Below the pieces are notes generated by a model. That model made no database searches. It worked only from the letters and a program-made list of their open reading frames with translations, and was not told the DNA's origin. Shown one piece after another: positions 49,078 through 59,695 of a stretch of 64,000 bases of DNA (its first letter is position 1; each line of letters opens with the position of its first letter). The position numbers and the translations under genes were made by a program. Origin of the DNA: Desmodesmus armatus (Eukaryota > Chlorophyta > Chlorophyceae > Sphaeropleales > Scenedesmaceae); assembly GCA_007449985.2 (NCBI GenBank), contig VIIQ02000123.1, positions 91,452-155,451 of the forward strand. Direction: 5' to 3'.

Positions 49078-49962
49078 GGGGTGGTCGCCCTTGTCCCCTT
49101 GTAAGTTTGCCACTTCCTCTTGCTGCTGCTGCCCCTGCTGCTGCTGCTGCACCTGCACTGCGTATGTCGCTTCATTCCGCCGCTGCTGCCTCAGTTCAAA
49201 CTCCGGCAAGTCAAACCCTACTTGCGAATCAAAGCTGCCTGCTGCTCCTAAACCCTGACTCAATGGCAGTTGAGTGAATGACAGCAGCTGCTCCTGCGTG
49301 AACGACTGCTGCTGCTGCTGCTGCTGGGTGAGTGAGTGTAGGTGAGCCAGCCTGCGGCTGTGCTGCTGCTGCAGGTCCAGAATGCTGTCAACCACCCAGC
49401 CAGGGCCCACCAGCAGCAGCGGGCGCACAGAACCCTGTCTGCTGCTGCTGCCGCCGGGTAGGGCTGCTGCTGCTGCTGCTGCATTGCTGCCGTTGGTACC
49501 TGCATGTATGGTGGGATATTTGGAATGAGAAGGGGGGGGGGGAGGGGTAGCAGTTGGCTGTTGGTGTGAATGTCGGACACCTGTTCGTGCAGGAGCGTCA
49601 GCACCGTCTGCTGGTGCCACATTCTAGAGGGATACCTGTTGCATGACATATTCTTCAGCTTACATGCAAACCTACATCCTGAATCTACATACAAAGAGCT
49701 GCATGCGCCCGTCACCTTCAAGCAGCCCAGCCCTCCTTGAATGAGGGTCCTGCCTACTAGGCACCCTACTGCCTGCTTTCAAGCTCACAAGCTTGCTGCT
49801 TACTAGGCACCCTACTGCCTGCTTTCAAGCTTGTGAGCATAATTCACATGCTTCATCTTGCCCCAACCGATGCTGCCGATACAGCAGCCCTCCCCCGCCC
49901 TCCCATCCTCCCACCCTCCTCACCTTCAAACAAACCAGCTGTCCTTGATTCGAGCTCTCCCT

Positions 49963-49996
<34 letters not shown>

Positions 49997-50096
49997 CCCC
50001 CCACCACCACTCTCCTGACCCACCAACAGCCGCCGCCGCATCTTGCCCAGCAACTTGATAGAGGCGGGGCTAGGAGTGCTGGGGCCCTGAAGCGGC

Positions 50097-50130
<34 letters not shown>

Positions 50131-51068
50131 GTGGTGGTAATTGAACTGCTGCTGGTGGTGGTGGGGGTACGGGTGCTGCTGGTGCTGGTGTTGCAATCTT
50201 GAAGCGGCCTTTACTGGGCCGAAGGACAGACCTACCAGCAGACTTGGCAGGTGCCACTACAGCAATGCTGGTACTGCTGCTACCAGCAGCAGCAGCAGCA
50301 GTAGGAGTGACACTACGGCTAGGTGCAGCAGCAGCAGCATCACCAGCTCCTGCTGCCTTAGCTGCAGCAGCAGCAGCAGTAGCGATGCCCGTATCTGTTG
50401 CAGCAGCAGCTGCTGATGCTAGCAGCTGAACCAACTGCTCAGCAGGTATCCCCACCTGCTGCTGCTGCTGATCGTAACCCCCGCCAACCCCACCCTCCTC
50501 TCCTCTTGCTAGCAGCACCTGCGGCAGTAGCAGCGGCGGCTCCAACTGCTGCTGCTGCTGCTGTACTGCTGCTGCTGCCCCGAACAGCACCCCTCCTGCC
50601 AGATGCTGCCGCTTCCACCCGAGGGGCCATAGCACTAGGTGTGTGACTGCAGAGGTGTAGCTGGCTGCTACGCTGCCCCCATGCTGCACCACACACAACT
50701 TGGCTTCAGCCAGCTCCTGCAGACATGCATGATAGAGCATCACACAAACGCACACCTTTATGTTGTGATAGGGGAGCGCAGGCAACAACTGAGCCTTTGC
50801 TTGGAACAAGCGGCAAGACAGCGGTCCACGTTGAGGGGGGAGGGCGAGGGTGTTTCCCAGGCGGCGGAGGGTGGGGGGGTGGGAGGGAGAGGGGGCAGGA
50901 GGCAGGGGGGGGGGGGGTTGGAGGGCGGGCGGGGGGGGGGGTGGGGGGGGGGGGGGCTTGGAGAGACACCTCACCTGCAAGTCCTGCAGTTGCTGCCAGC
51001 TGGAAGCCAGCTGCTCTGCTGCACGCGCACTGGACAACACCAAGGGCTCTTGAGCAGAGCATGGATCA

Positions 51069-51118
<50 letters not shown>

Positions 51119-54100
51119 ACCCTGCTGCTGCTGACCCTGCTGGTTTAGGGTAGAGATGGCACCAGTATCCCCACCTCCCGCTGCTGCTGCTGCTGCTGCT
51201 GCTGTGCTGTAAGGCTGGAACAGCATGCAGCAGCCTGCGAAGAGCACTGCACTGTTGTCCCTCCACCCTGCCAGGGCCTGGAGCTGTTTTTGCAACGAGA
51301 GGACCACCGAATCCTCTGTAGCGAAGCGGCGCCCTGCCAGCTTGCCCGCACTCCTGAAGTCATCTTTTGCCACTGCAGCAAAGGGGTTGGCAGGGGGGGG
51401 GGGAGTCACGTGTGTTCGGGTTAGTGGGTCCTGCCATTCGTGTCTACCTGCCTCCCCCCCCCTGCCCGCTCCCCGCTCCCACGCAACACCTTTCCCCTGC
51501 CCCCCCCCCCCCCCCCCCCCCGGTCCACTGGAGGACCTGGCAGCTTACATGTACCGGCCCGGCCAGGTACAGGCTTACATATACCACTAGCAACGCCCTG
51601 GCAGCCGGCTCCCGCCTGCCGCCCAACGTGCTGCGCCATGCTGCTTTCACACCTCCATCCCCTCCATGCCCTCCCCCCTCCTCATCCCCCATGAGTGCCA
51701 CCTCCTCCTCCTCCTGCTTCGCTGCTGCTGCAGCTGCCACTCACCCCCCCCCCCCGGGGGTGCGCAACACCTTTTGCCTTTGTCTGCCCCCCCCCCCCCC
51801 CCCCCGGGCCCAGCAACACCTTTTGCAAATTGCCCCTGCGACCCTCCAGCAGGCTTACCTGTACCACTGGTAACGTCCTTAGCACCCGCCTCCCGCCCGC
51901 CGCCCAACGTGTGCTGCGCCATGCTGCTTTCACCCCTCCATCACCTCCCTCCTCCTCATCCCCCATGAGTGCCTCCTCCTCCCCCTGCTGCTGCTGCTGC
52001 AGCTGCCACTCACCTCCCCCCCCCCCCCCCCCCCCCGGTGCGCAACACCTTTTGCCTTTGTCTGCCCCCCCCCCCCGCCCAGCAACACCTTTTGCAAAAT
52101 GTCCCTGCGTCCCCTCCAGCAGACTTACCTGTACCACCAGCAATATCCCTTAGCAGCCGCCGCCCCCCTGCCGCCCGCCTTGTGCTGTGTCGTGCTGTGC
52201 TGCGCCGTGCTGTGGTGTGCTCCCCTGCATCCCCCCCATCCTCTTCGTCCCCCCTGAGCGCCTCATCCTCCTGCTGCTGCCACCCTTTCCTGCTGACACA
52301 CCCGTCTCGCCCGCAACACTTTTGCCCCTGGCTCCGCAGGCTTACCTGCACCGCTAGCAACGTCCTTTGGCAGCCGCCTTTTGCCTGCCGCCCGCCGTGT
52401 GCTGCGTGGTGCTGTGGTGTCCTCCCCATCCTCTTCGTCCCCCCTGAGTGCCTCATCCTCCTGCTGCTCCTGCAGCTGCCTGCCCTGAGCCAGCTGCTGC
52501 TGGTAGGCAGTGAAGCTATCAGAAGGGATCAGGCGGTCGACGAGGGATTGCACATCCTCAACCTGCCAGGTTCATTGCAGGGGGGGGGACAGATGCCGCG
52601 ATGACATCAAGGGATTCTAGACATGACGTCAATTTGTCCACATGTGTCAGGTACCGCTCGCAGGACGTGTGACGCAAGTTTGGTGCACCATCGATTGCCA
52701 TACTCTATCGCCTCGTCCCTTTGGCCGCTCGTCAAACCTGACTGAACCCCCTGCCTCCACTGCAGTGCTCCCCCCTTCCTGTCACCCGCCTTTCCCCCTC
52801 CTTCCAACCATCATACCTCCTCTCACCTCCTGTACCAGGGTCGCCGTACTCATGCACCTCCTGTCCCCAAAAACAAGCCTGTCTGAGGGCCCCCCCTGCT
52901 TTGCACCCCCTGTTCCTGTAAACCTCCCCCCCCCTTTCCCCCTCTCTCTAACCATCGCACCCCCCCCCCTCTCTCACCTCGAGTTCAGTGTACCAAGGGT
53001 TGCCATACTCGTCCACCTCGTCCCGCCTGTCCTCATCAGTGCGTGTGGCAGCACTCATGAACAGAAAGTGACGCGGCCTGGGGGCAACAAGGAAGGCAGG
53101 GGGGGGGTCTTTTACCCTGTTGCAAGACACCCCCTCCCTAGTCTCGAAGGGGGGAAGCGGGTCTTTTACCCTCTTGCAAGACACACCCCTCCCTAGTCCC
53201 GAAGGGGGAAGCCTCATTCATGACAGGGCACACTTGCCAAGTGTACAAAGCACACACGTCATGCATGGCGTCTCATATGACAGGAGGATAGCGCCTAGCT
53301 GTTGACAGGCATGGGTGAAGTGGTTTGTAAGGCCAGGGGGAAACTCCGTGACAAAACAACATCAAACAAAGCGGCTCACATGACGTCGATGGTTTCCCCT
53401 GCCGCGTCCATCCCCCGCAGCCAGGCTGTGTCCAACACGTCATGAACTGAGCCGGGCTTTTTGCCCTCCAGCCGCCGTTGAGCCTCGACAAAATCAGGGC
53501 GCAGCACAGCTGCAAACACATAGTCCGTCTGTGAATGTTCAAACACACGCATGCATACAGTACTGTTGTCAGAAAAGCTGGGGCAAGGAGCACTTGGATT
53601 GCGAGGCAATTTCTTGGGGGCCCCGGGGGGGGGGGGGGGGGGGCGGTGGAGGGTGGGTGGACAAGGGGTGTAGGGGGGGGGGTACGGTCACGCAGTGGCT
53701 GCAGCCAGGCTTGTTGACCTCCAGCCTCCTCTGAGACTCGATGAAGTCGGGGCGCAGCACAGCAGCGGACACATGTACACACATAGTCCGTCTGCATATG
53801 ACAAGAACATGCAGAACACGAGGGGTGTGTGCGTAAGTGGCTTGAGGGGGGGGGGAATCATTCTATGGTAGGTCATGGATGAATCGGGTGTGGGGTGAGA
53901 GCCAGACTTCTAGACCTCCAGCCGCCTTTGAGCCTCAATGAAGTCATGGCGCAGCACAGCCGCAAACACAAAGTCTGTCTGCATATGACAGGAACATGCA
54001 GTACATAAGTGTGCGGTGGCTGCAATGGTGGTGGTTGACGGTGGGTCGCAGATCAGTTATGAGGTAAGAGCCAGCCTTCTTGCCCTGCGGCCATCTTGCT

Positions 54101-56001
54101 CCCCCCCCCCCTCGCTTGCCTGTCTCCCTCTCCCCAACCTCCTTCTACCCCCTCCCCCCCTCCAACGTTTGAGTGTGTGTGGTAACACACTCTACCTGCC
54201 TCCCAGCAAGTGATGCACATCTCAGACAGGGTGTTGCCACCCCCCCCTCCGTCCACTGGGCAACACCAAGCAGCCCACATCCGATGCTGTCCCCTCCCAT
54301 CCACCCCACCGGTGGAGGTACCTCCAAGACACCTCCCCCCGTTCCCATAAGCAGCCCCCCTCTGGTGTAGGTGCCGCCATCACTGTGCCCCCATGTGCCG
54401 CCACAATCCCGCCCCGGGAGGGAGTTGGCAACTCCTCCTTCGCTGCCCTTGGCTGATTCAGGCTGTGCTGGGCAGCCCTCACACCACCCACCCAAACACA
54501 CCCCCGCTCCTGCCCTGGTGCCGGTGCCCCCCCCCCCCTCCCCTCACCCCCCCCCCCCCCCCCCCCCCCCGGCCGCCTGCACACTCCACAACCTCAAACT
54601 CCGATCAGAAGCAAGCCCATGTGCCTACCTCAGGTGTAGGTGCTGCCACCACCGTGCCCCCATGTGCCGCCACAATGCCCCCCAGCTCCTTTTTTGCTGC
54701 CGCCTTGACTTCAGGCTGTGAAAGGCGGGAAAAGGGGGGGGGGGTCACCCCTCTCCATCCGTCTTCCATACACAAACTGTGTAGTACACATGCCTCCCAC
54801 CTAGCAGCCCAGCTAGCAGCCCACTTCTGGTGTTGCCCCCCCCCCCCCGAAATATGCCTACCTCAGGTGTAGGTGCTGCCACTACTGTGCCCCCATGTGC
54901 CGCCACAATGCCACCCAACTCTTTCTTGGCTGCCGCCTTAGCTGATTCAGGCTGTGCTGGGTCGCAGTAGTTGTGGAAGTAGACACTCGCCCCTGACAGC
55001 AACTCACTGCGCGACTCAATGCCTGTGTAAAGGGGCAGACACGGGGGGGGGGGGGGGGGGGTCACAAGACGGTAAGGCCTTTGCCTGAGGCACAGCTGTG
55101 AAATTTGGAGTACGGTCCCTTACACCTGTCGCAGCTTATTCAAGCGGACCAAACGCTTCAGCGGCGGCTGCATTACCATGCCGCTTGCTGCTGTGCTTGT
55201 CCCGCTTGCCAACAGCTGCAGTGTTCCTGCCTGCTGTAACTCCTGCGCCATCAGCAACTGAGGGAGCAGGAGTCACAGCAGGCAGGAACACTGCAGCTGT
55301 TGGCAAGCGGGACAAGCGCAGCAGCAAGCGGCGTGGTAACGCAGCCGCCGCTGAACCGCTTGCATGAGCAGTGAAGGCCGCAGCAGGTGAGACGCCTGGT
55401 TCACGGAGCCGGCAGGGTGCTCCTGTGAAAGCCAGCAGCAAAGATGCGCGTGGCGCTGCTGCTGCTGCTGCTGTGCGTGTTGGGGGTTTGGAGCCGCTGC
55501 TGCTGCCGCCGGTAAGGGAGCTGAAAGGGCTGCTAGCGCAGTGAGTGTAAGTGCACGGGTAAGCATTGTAGCAGCGGCAGGTGCCGTAGTGCCGCGAGGG
55601 TCCAATGCGGCTGTGAAAGGTGCTGCAGCAGCAAAAGCAGCACCAGCAGCGGCAGCACCAGCAGTGGCAGCACCAGCAGTGGCAGCACCAGCAGTGACAG
55701 CACCAGCAAGGGCAGCAGCGTCGCCAGCGGCAGCATCGCCGGGCGTTAGTGCAGCTGTAGCTGGTCACCCATCCAGGCCAGATGGAGGTGAAGGTAACAT
55801 CACAGTCGTGACGATGGTTTGGACGATGCTGCACAAGTACTTCAACACATATCAAGATCAGTCAATGCACCACCACTGGACCATGTGGGCTATCAATGAC
55901 GTCCACTCCTTGATATGTGTGCGAAGAGGCAGCCCCATGGTAGTGACCCTCATGCCAGCAATGTCCTTCAGGTAGCACACCCACAACAACAACAGCAGCT
56001 G

Positions 56002-56036
<35 letters not shown>

Positions 56037-59000
56037 GCAGCGGCAGCCGTAGCCATGATTGCCACCCCTGTTGCCAGCACAGCACTGGACTAGTCAGTTC
56101 ACCTTTGGTATCAGGCAGGATGAGGGCGTTCACCACCTTGGGCCTCCTTGGACCCCTTGCCCGCCCAGTAGCACCAGCTGCCCTCATCCCCCCTTGCTTT
56201 CCATTACCACCTGCTTCCCCCAGCAGCCCACCTCCCTCATTACTTGCTACTTATCACCCCGACCACGACAGAGGTGGCCTGGTGCAGTACCCTCTTTGTC
56301 CCTTCATCGCACCCCCCCCCCCCGACAAGAGACAACAAGACAGCCCTTGTGCAGCTTGAAACCGGACCAACCTTTGGTATCAGGTAGGGCGAGGGCGTCC
56401 ACCACCTTGGGCCTCCTTGAACCACCTGCCCGCCCAGGAGCACCAGCTGCCCTCATCCCCCCTTGCTTTCCATTACCACCTGCTTCCCCCAGCACCCACC
56501 TCCCTCATTACTTGCTCCTTATCACTCCGACCACGACGAAGGTAGCCTGGTGCAGTTTCCCTCTTTGTCCCTTCATCGCACCCCCCCCCCGACAAGAGAC
56601 AACAAGACAGCCCTTGTGCAGCCCAGAACCGGACCAACCTTTGGTATCAGGCAGGGCAAGGGCGTCCACCACCTTGGGCCTCCTTGAACCACCTGCCCGC
56701 CCAGTAGCACCAGTCGCCCTCCGCCTGGCATTCCAACGCCGCAGGTTCTCAATCTCTCCTGCACCACGCAAAGAAGTGTGCATGAAGGTCAGGCCATGCC
56801 TCCGGGGTGGTGGTGGTGGGGGGGGGGGGGCAGAGGGGAACTCTCCTTGCCCTGAGTGATTGAGAAAGAGTGACACGCACCCCCCATTCGAACACTCATC
56901 TACCAGCCCCAACCCCAGAAAACACGGAAGCTTGCCTACCCCCAGCCAGTCCATCATCCAATCAAACACACCCACCCGCCGCCCTCCGTGAGCTCAAGGA
57001 CACCCCCCCCCCCCCCCCCCCCCCCACCCTCAGACATGAAAAATTGATCTTTTGGCACCCATTTGAATTTTTTGGACTCCCTATTCAAAATGATAATGCC
57101 CTATACTAAAGGTTAAAGTTAAAGTTAAATCTACTACACACCCCCTTGGTGTAGTTACGCTATAGAATCTTCTTCCATTAGCCTCGCGTCCTGTGAGGAC
57201 GGCACATGCATGCATGGGGGTCTAGTGGCACTGGCGCCCCACCTCACTCCCCTCATATGCCCGAGGACATACTTGGGGGCCTGTAAAACTACCCATAAAG
57301 TTGTATACTAGCCCAAAATGTTTCTAGTTTATACTTACAGCTAAGGAGACTTGAACTCCTAAGTGACAATTCACACTACACCTTAACGTAGCGCGTTTAC
57401 CATTTCGCCATAGCTGTTTTCTTTCTAAAATAATTTCTTTTTTACTTATCTGCCTTTTATAGAGCAAAGCTAGGCGATAGCAGCACCCACCCCACCCCTC
57501 AGTCACCCACCCACCCACCCACCCTCATGCTGCAACCAACCAACCCCTGGTGCATCCTCCTTTTCCTCGCCCACCCCCCTCCCTCCCTGAGCTCCAACTT
57601 ATGCTGGTCAGGTGTCCCTTGTCCTGGGCTACAGGCAAAGGACCCCCCCTCAGCATCCACCCACCCCTCACGCTCCCACCGCCCAACACCTGCAGGCCCC
57701 AGCAAAAGAAAACTTTCCCCGGCCACCCACCTCCCTCCCTGAGCTCTGACTTGATGCTGGCCAGACGTCCCTTGTTCTCTGTCACCATCTGAGCAAACTC
57801 AGGGTAGGTGGTGATGGCACGGGGATCACGGTCCCACCTGCAAGAAAGGCGGCGAGGCGGCGAGGCGGGGGGGTGGGGGCAGAGACGTGGTGCGGCTTGA
57901 CTGGTAGGTTTTGTGGTGTCTGCATCAGCCGCCAGCGAGTCATGATCGTGCCGGGATCCCCCCCCCCCCCCGCCCCAAACACCCTGTGTTCTCTCCCTAC
58001 CCCCCAAACGACCCCCCCCTCCCGGGAGCTGTGACAACACTGTACTGTTCGTCACCATCTGAGCAACTCAGGGTAGTGGTGATGGCACGCGGGTCACGGT
58101 CCACCTGCAAGGTGGATAGACACACATTGCGCAAGATAACACACCCAATGCACATGAATCGACACCCCAGCAAGTCACACATGCAAGTTTTTGAAAGCTG
58201 CATGCACCATCCGCTTTCGCAAGTGGGGTCAAGTACGTGTAGTAACACCCCCAAACCCTCGATGTGACTGAACATGCAGACCCCTAGCTCTCCCCCTAGT
58301 GCCCCAACCCCACACACAACTTGACGTAATCTTGAATAATGTGCCATTAGTCACCTACGCCTGAGGCTCACCTGATCCTCTCAATGCGTGGGAAGCGCAG
58401 GCTGTGGTCAGCCGCATATACGTTGCTAGCGATAGTGCGTATGTCGCTCTTGACCTCACCACGATGCTGCGTGTAGGTCAGCCACCCAGAAATCAGGCTT
58501 CTCACGACCTGTCACCCTGCAGAATGACCACACAGCACGACACAGCACGCCATGACGTGGCTTGACACGATACACCATGATTCAGTGCGCGCATGGCTTG
58601 TCATGACACGGTGGGGTCAGCCACCCAGAAGTCAGACTGCTCATGACCTGTCACCCTGCGGATGCTGGGGTGTCTCCACTCCAGGGGACCCCCCCCCCCC
58701 CGCACCCCCCCAGGTCCGCCCTCCCAATCCGCGCTGCCCCCCCCCCCCCCCCCCCCCGCGCTGCCCCCCCCCCCCCCCCCCCCCCCGCGCTGCCCCCCCC
58801 CCCCCCCCCCCCCCCCCCCGCGCTGCCCCCCCCCCCCCCCCCCCCCACTGGGCCTGCCCCCCCCCCCCCCCTTCACCACACAACCACAAACACATACGCT
58901 TGCATGTGGCTCGCCAACGTTCCATAAGTGCAGCATATGGCTCACCTGTACTACTACCAGTAGCAGGGGGATGGCCTCACTCCAGGTCCCGTACTGGCCC

Positions 59001-59513
59001 CCCTAGGGTCCCACCCTTCCCACACGCCCCCCAAAAACACGCACCCTCCAACCCACATACACAACCCCACATCTCAGCTGTGTCCCTGTAGCAGGGTGGT
59101 GGCCTCACTCCAGGTTCCCCTGCCCTCCCCCCCCCCGGGCCCAAACACATCTGCCCCCACCACACACACACACAAACACACACAGGTACATACCATGTGA
59201 ATTGCATGTTCCCCGTATGCTCGCTACATATGTGTCTTCTATGACTAACGCCCCACCCCCAGCTGTGTCAGGGTGGTGGTCTCACTCCAGGTCCCACCTC
59301 CAGCAGGACTCCCCCCCCCCCCGGGGCACCCATGGGGTCCCCTCCCCACACCAAGGGTACTACAGTGAAACCTTTTTGAGAGTACCCAGTGCCCGTCAAC
59401 TGTCTTACCTGTAGCAGGGTGGTGGTCTCACTCCAGGTCCCGCCTCCAGCAACACTGGGTCTAACCGGTCACGCATCTTCTGACGGTCAAGGTCACTCAT
59501 CCCCGTGCCCACC
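46806..59513 (-). CDS. LIG4: DNA ligase IV-like gene, 3' half (end of catalytic region, two BRCT domains, long tail)
   Basis: Readable exons in order are 59513-59409 (VGTGMSDLDRQKMRDRL), 58516-58372 (PDFWVAD, then SDIRTIASNVY and SLRFPRIERIR), about 57837-57730 (WDRDPRAITTYPEFAQMV), about 56800-56640, 55022-54862 and 53528-53380 (first BRCT: LLSGASVYFHNYCD, GGIVAAHGGTVVAAPTPE, VHDVLDTAWLRGM). Next are about 53077-52978 (SAATRTDEDRRDEVDEYGNP), 52562-52346, 51372-50975 and 50716-49924 (second BRCT: LFAGCCMLFQPYS, VVQHGGSVAASYTSAVTHLV), about 49502-48948 (LLVGPGWVVDSILDL) and 48601-46806. LRFPRIERIR and the DEVDEYG block after BRCT1 are hallmarks of ligase IV, the end-joining ligase. The adenylation domain is absent from the window. 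Exon 58516-58372 has one extra base. The last exon adds about 600 Ala/Gln-rich residues. Confidence 0.75.
49755..49831. repeat. 31-bp perfect direct repeat in a ligase intron
   Basis: The block beginning tactaggcaccctactgcc occurs at 49755-49785 and again at 49801-49831. Between the copies is the palindromic aagctcacaagctt. Confidence 0.85.
50826..50958. repeat. G-rich tract in a ligase intron
   Basis: About 130 bp contain many runs of G, several longer than 10, separated by one to three other bases. The strand could form G-quadruplexes. It lies in the intron that splits the second BRCT domain. Confidence 0.85.
51540..52460 (-). repeat. Fourfold tandem copy of a ligase exon end with its intron
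   Basis: The end of exon 52562-52346 (RRAAGKRRLPKDVASGAG before a GTAAG donor) recurs three more times downstream, with donors at about 51572, 51853, 52123 and 52339. Spacings are about 281, 270 and 216 bp. Each unit has a poly-C tract followed by a cgcaacacctttt-like block. Confidence 0.85.
52660..53077 (-). repeat. Threefold tandem copy of the DEVDEYG ligase exon
   Basis: The coding block DEVDEYGNPWYTE (about 52980-53030) is repeated in degenerate form as VHEYGDPGT (about 52830-52852) and DEAIEYGNRW (about 52685-52730). Only the first copy has a full exon context. Confidence 0.75.
53380..53995 (-). repeat. Threefold tandem copy of the second BRCT1 exon
   Basis: Blocks VFAAVLRPDFVEAQRRLEGK (53455-53528), AAVLRPDFIESQRRLE (53710-53760) and VFAAVLRHDFIEAQRRLE (53918-53985) share DNA and the following tctgcatatgacangaacat block. 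Only the first is followed by the full exon end VHDVLDTAWLRGM. Confidence 0.85.
54365..55022 (-). repeat. Threefold tandem copy of the first BRCT1 exon
   Basis: The block GGIVAAHGGTVVAAPTPE with its GT donor is found at about 54862-54930, 54630-54700 and 54370-54440. Only the first continues to the full exon (LLSGASVYFHNYCD). The third has lost about 20 bp of frame context. Poly-C tracts separate the copies. Confidence 0.88.
55156..55355. repeat. Long imperfect inverted repeat, about 90-bp arms
   Basis: Left arm 55156-55246 and right arm 55266-55355 are reverse complements with about four mismatches, separated by a 19-bp loop. The shared core includes cagctgcagtgttcctgcct and its complement. 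Both arms lie in the intron between ligase exons 56640 and 55022. RNA from either strand would fold into a strong hairpin. Confidence 0.85.
55620..55735. repeat. 15-bp minisatellite
   Basis: The unit ggcagcaccagcagt is repeated about six to seven times with small changes. It produces misleading Trp-Cys-Cys or Ala-Pro-Ala open frames on the two strands. Confidence 0.85.
56100..56800 (-). repeat. Threefold tandem copy of a ligase exon end
   Basis: Units starting with cctttggtatcaggnag at about 56103, 56372 and 56638 are nearly identical over about 267 bp, each with a short poly-C tract. On the gene strand each reads GGSRRPKVVDALALPDTKG or a near copy. Only the highest-coordinate unit carries the full exon start. 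Confidence 0.9.
57040..57480. other. AT-rich organelle-like insert in a ligase intron
   Basis: Composition changes sharply from the GC-rich, poly-C surroundings to A/T-rich DNA with a gttaaagttaaagttaaatc motif, small GC hairpins and a tRNA. This looks like a nuclear copy of mitochondrial or plastid DNA. I cannot tell which organelle. Confidence 0.6.
57337..57417 (-). tRNA. tRNA-Leu-like sequence, organelle type, probably a dead copy
   Basis: The 81-nt minus-strand sequence has a perfect 7-bp acceptor stem (ACAGCTA/TAGCTGT), a D arm (GCG-AAATGGTAAA-CGC), and a long variable arm with GTGA/TCAC as in Leu and Ser tRNAs. Its T arm is AGGAG-TTCAAGT-CTCCT. The anticodon stem CTACG/TGTAG encloses only six bases (TTAAGG). 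One more T would give a normal seven-base loop with anticodon TAA (Leu). The GTTCAAGTC T-loop is organelle-like. Confidence 0.7.
58738..58872. repeat. Poly-C tract minisatellite
   Basis: A cgcgctg (or ctgggcctg) spacer alternates with runs of 16 to 21 C, about four times. Length is likely to be unreliable in any assembly. Confidence 0.9.
58960..59513 (-). repeat. Tandem copies of the first visible ligase exon end
   Basis: The block tcactccaggtccc preceded by gcagggtggtgg or a near copy occurs at about 58962, 59094, 59266 and 59413. Only the last belongs to a full exon (59513-59409, ending GVRPPPCYR). Copies of the next exon's start (DFWVADPT) lie at about 58610-58660, besides the real one at 58516. 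Confidence 0.8.
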
Positions 59514-59695
59514 CTGCATCAAAACGTATCAGCACAACCATTGTCAACACATCACACGTACACAGGCTTCATGCAGGTTGTCCTGCACAACAGTGGCAGT
59601 TGCTCTAGGCAGTACCAGACGGTTAGTAACCATATCTCCCTACCGGCTGTTTGTAGAAGCAGCGCCACCAGCAGTAGCTGTATTTAGAACGTTAA

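Noticed and set aside
55136..55855. 239-codon minus-strand frame with WCCHC-like repeats as a zinc-knuckle protein
   Set aside because: The repeats come from the 15-bp minisatellite and the hairpin read in one frame; no start, splice or family support.
55541..55975. Plus-strand frame of 144 codons as a nested gene
   Set aside because: The first half is the same minisatellite; the second half has no recognisable motif. I cannot exclude it but see no support.
57337..57417. Functional nuclear tRNA-Leu with anticodon AAG
   Set aside because: The anticodon loop has six bases and the T-loop is organelle-like. A decayed organelle copy with original anticodon TAA fits better.
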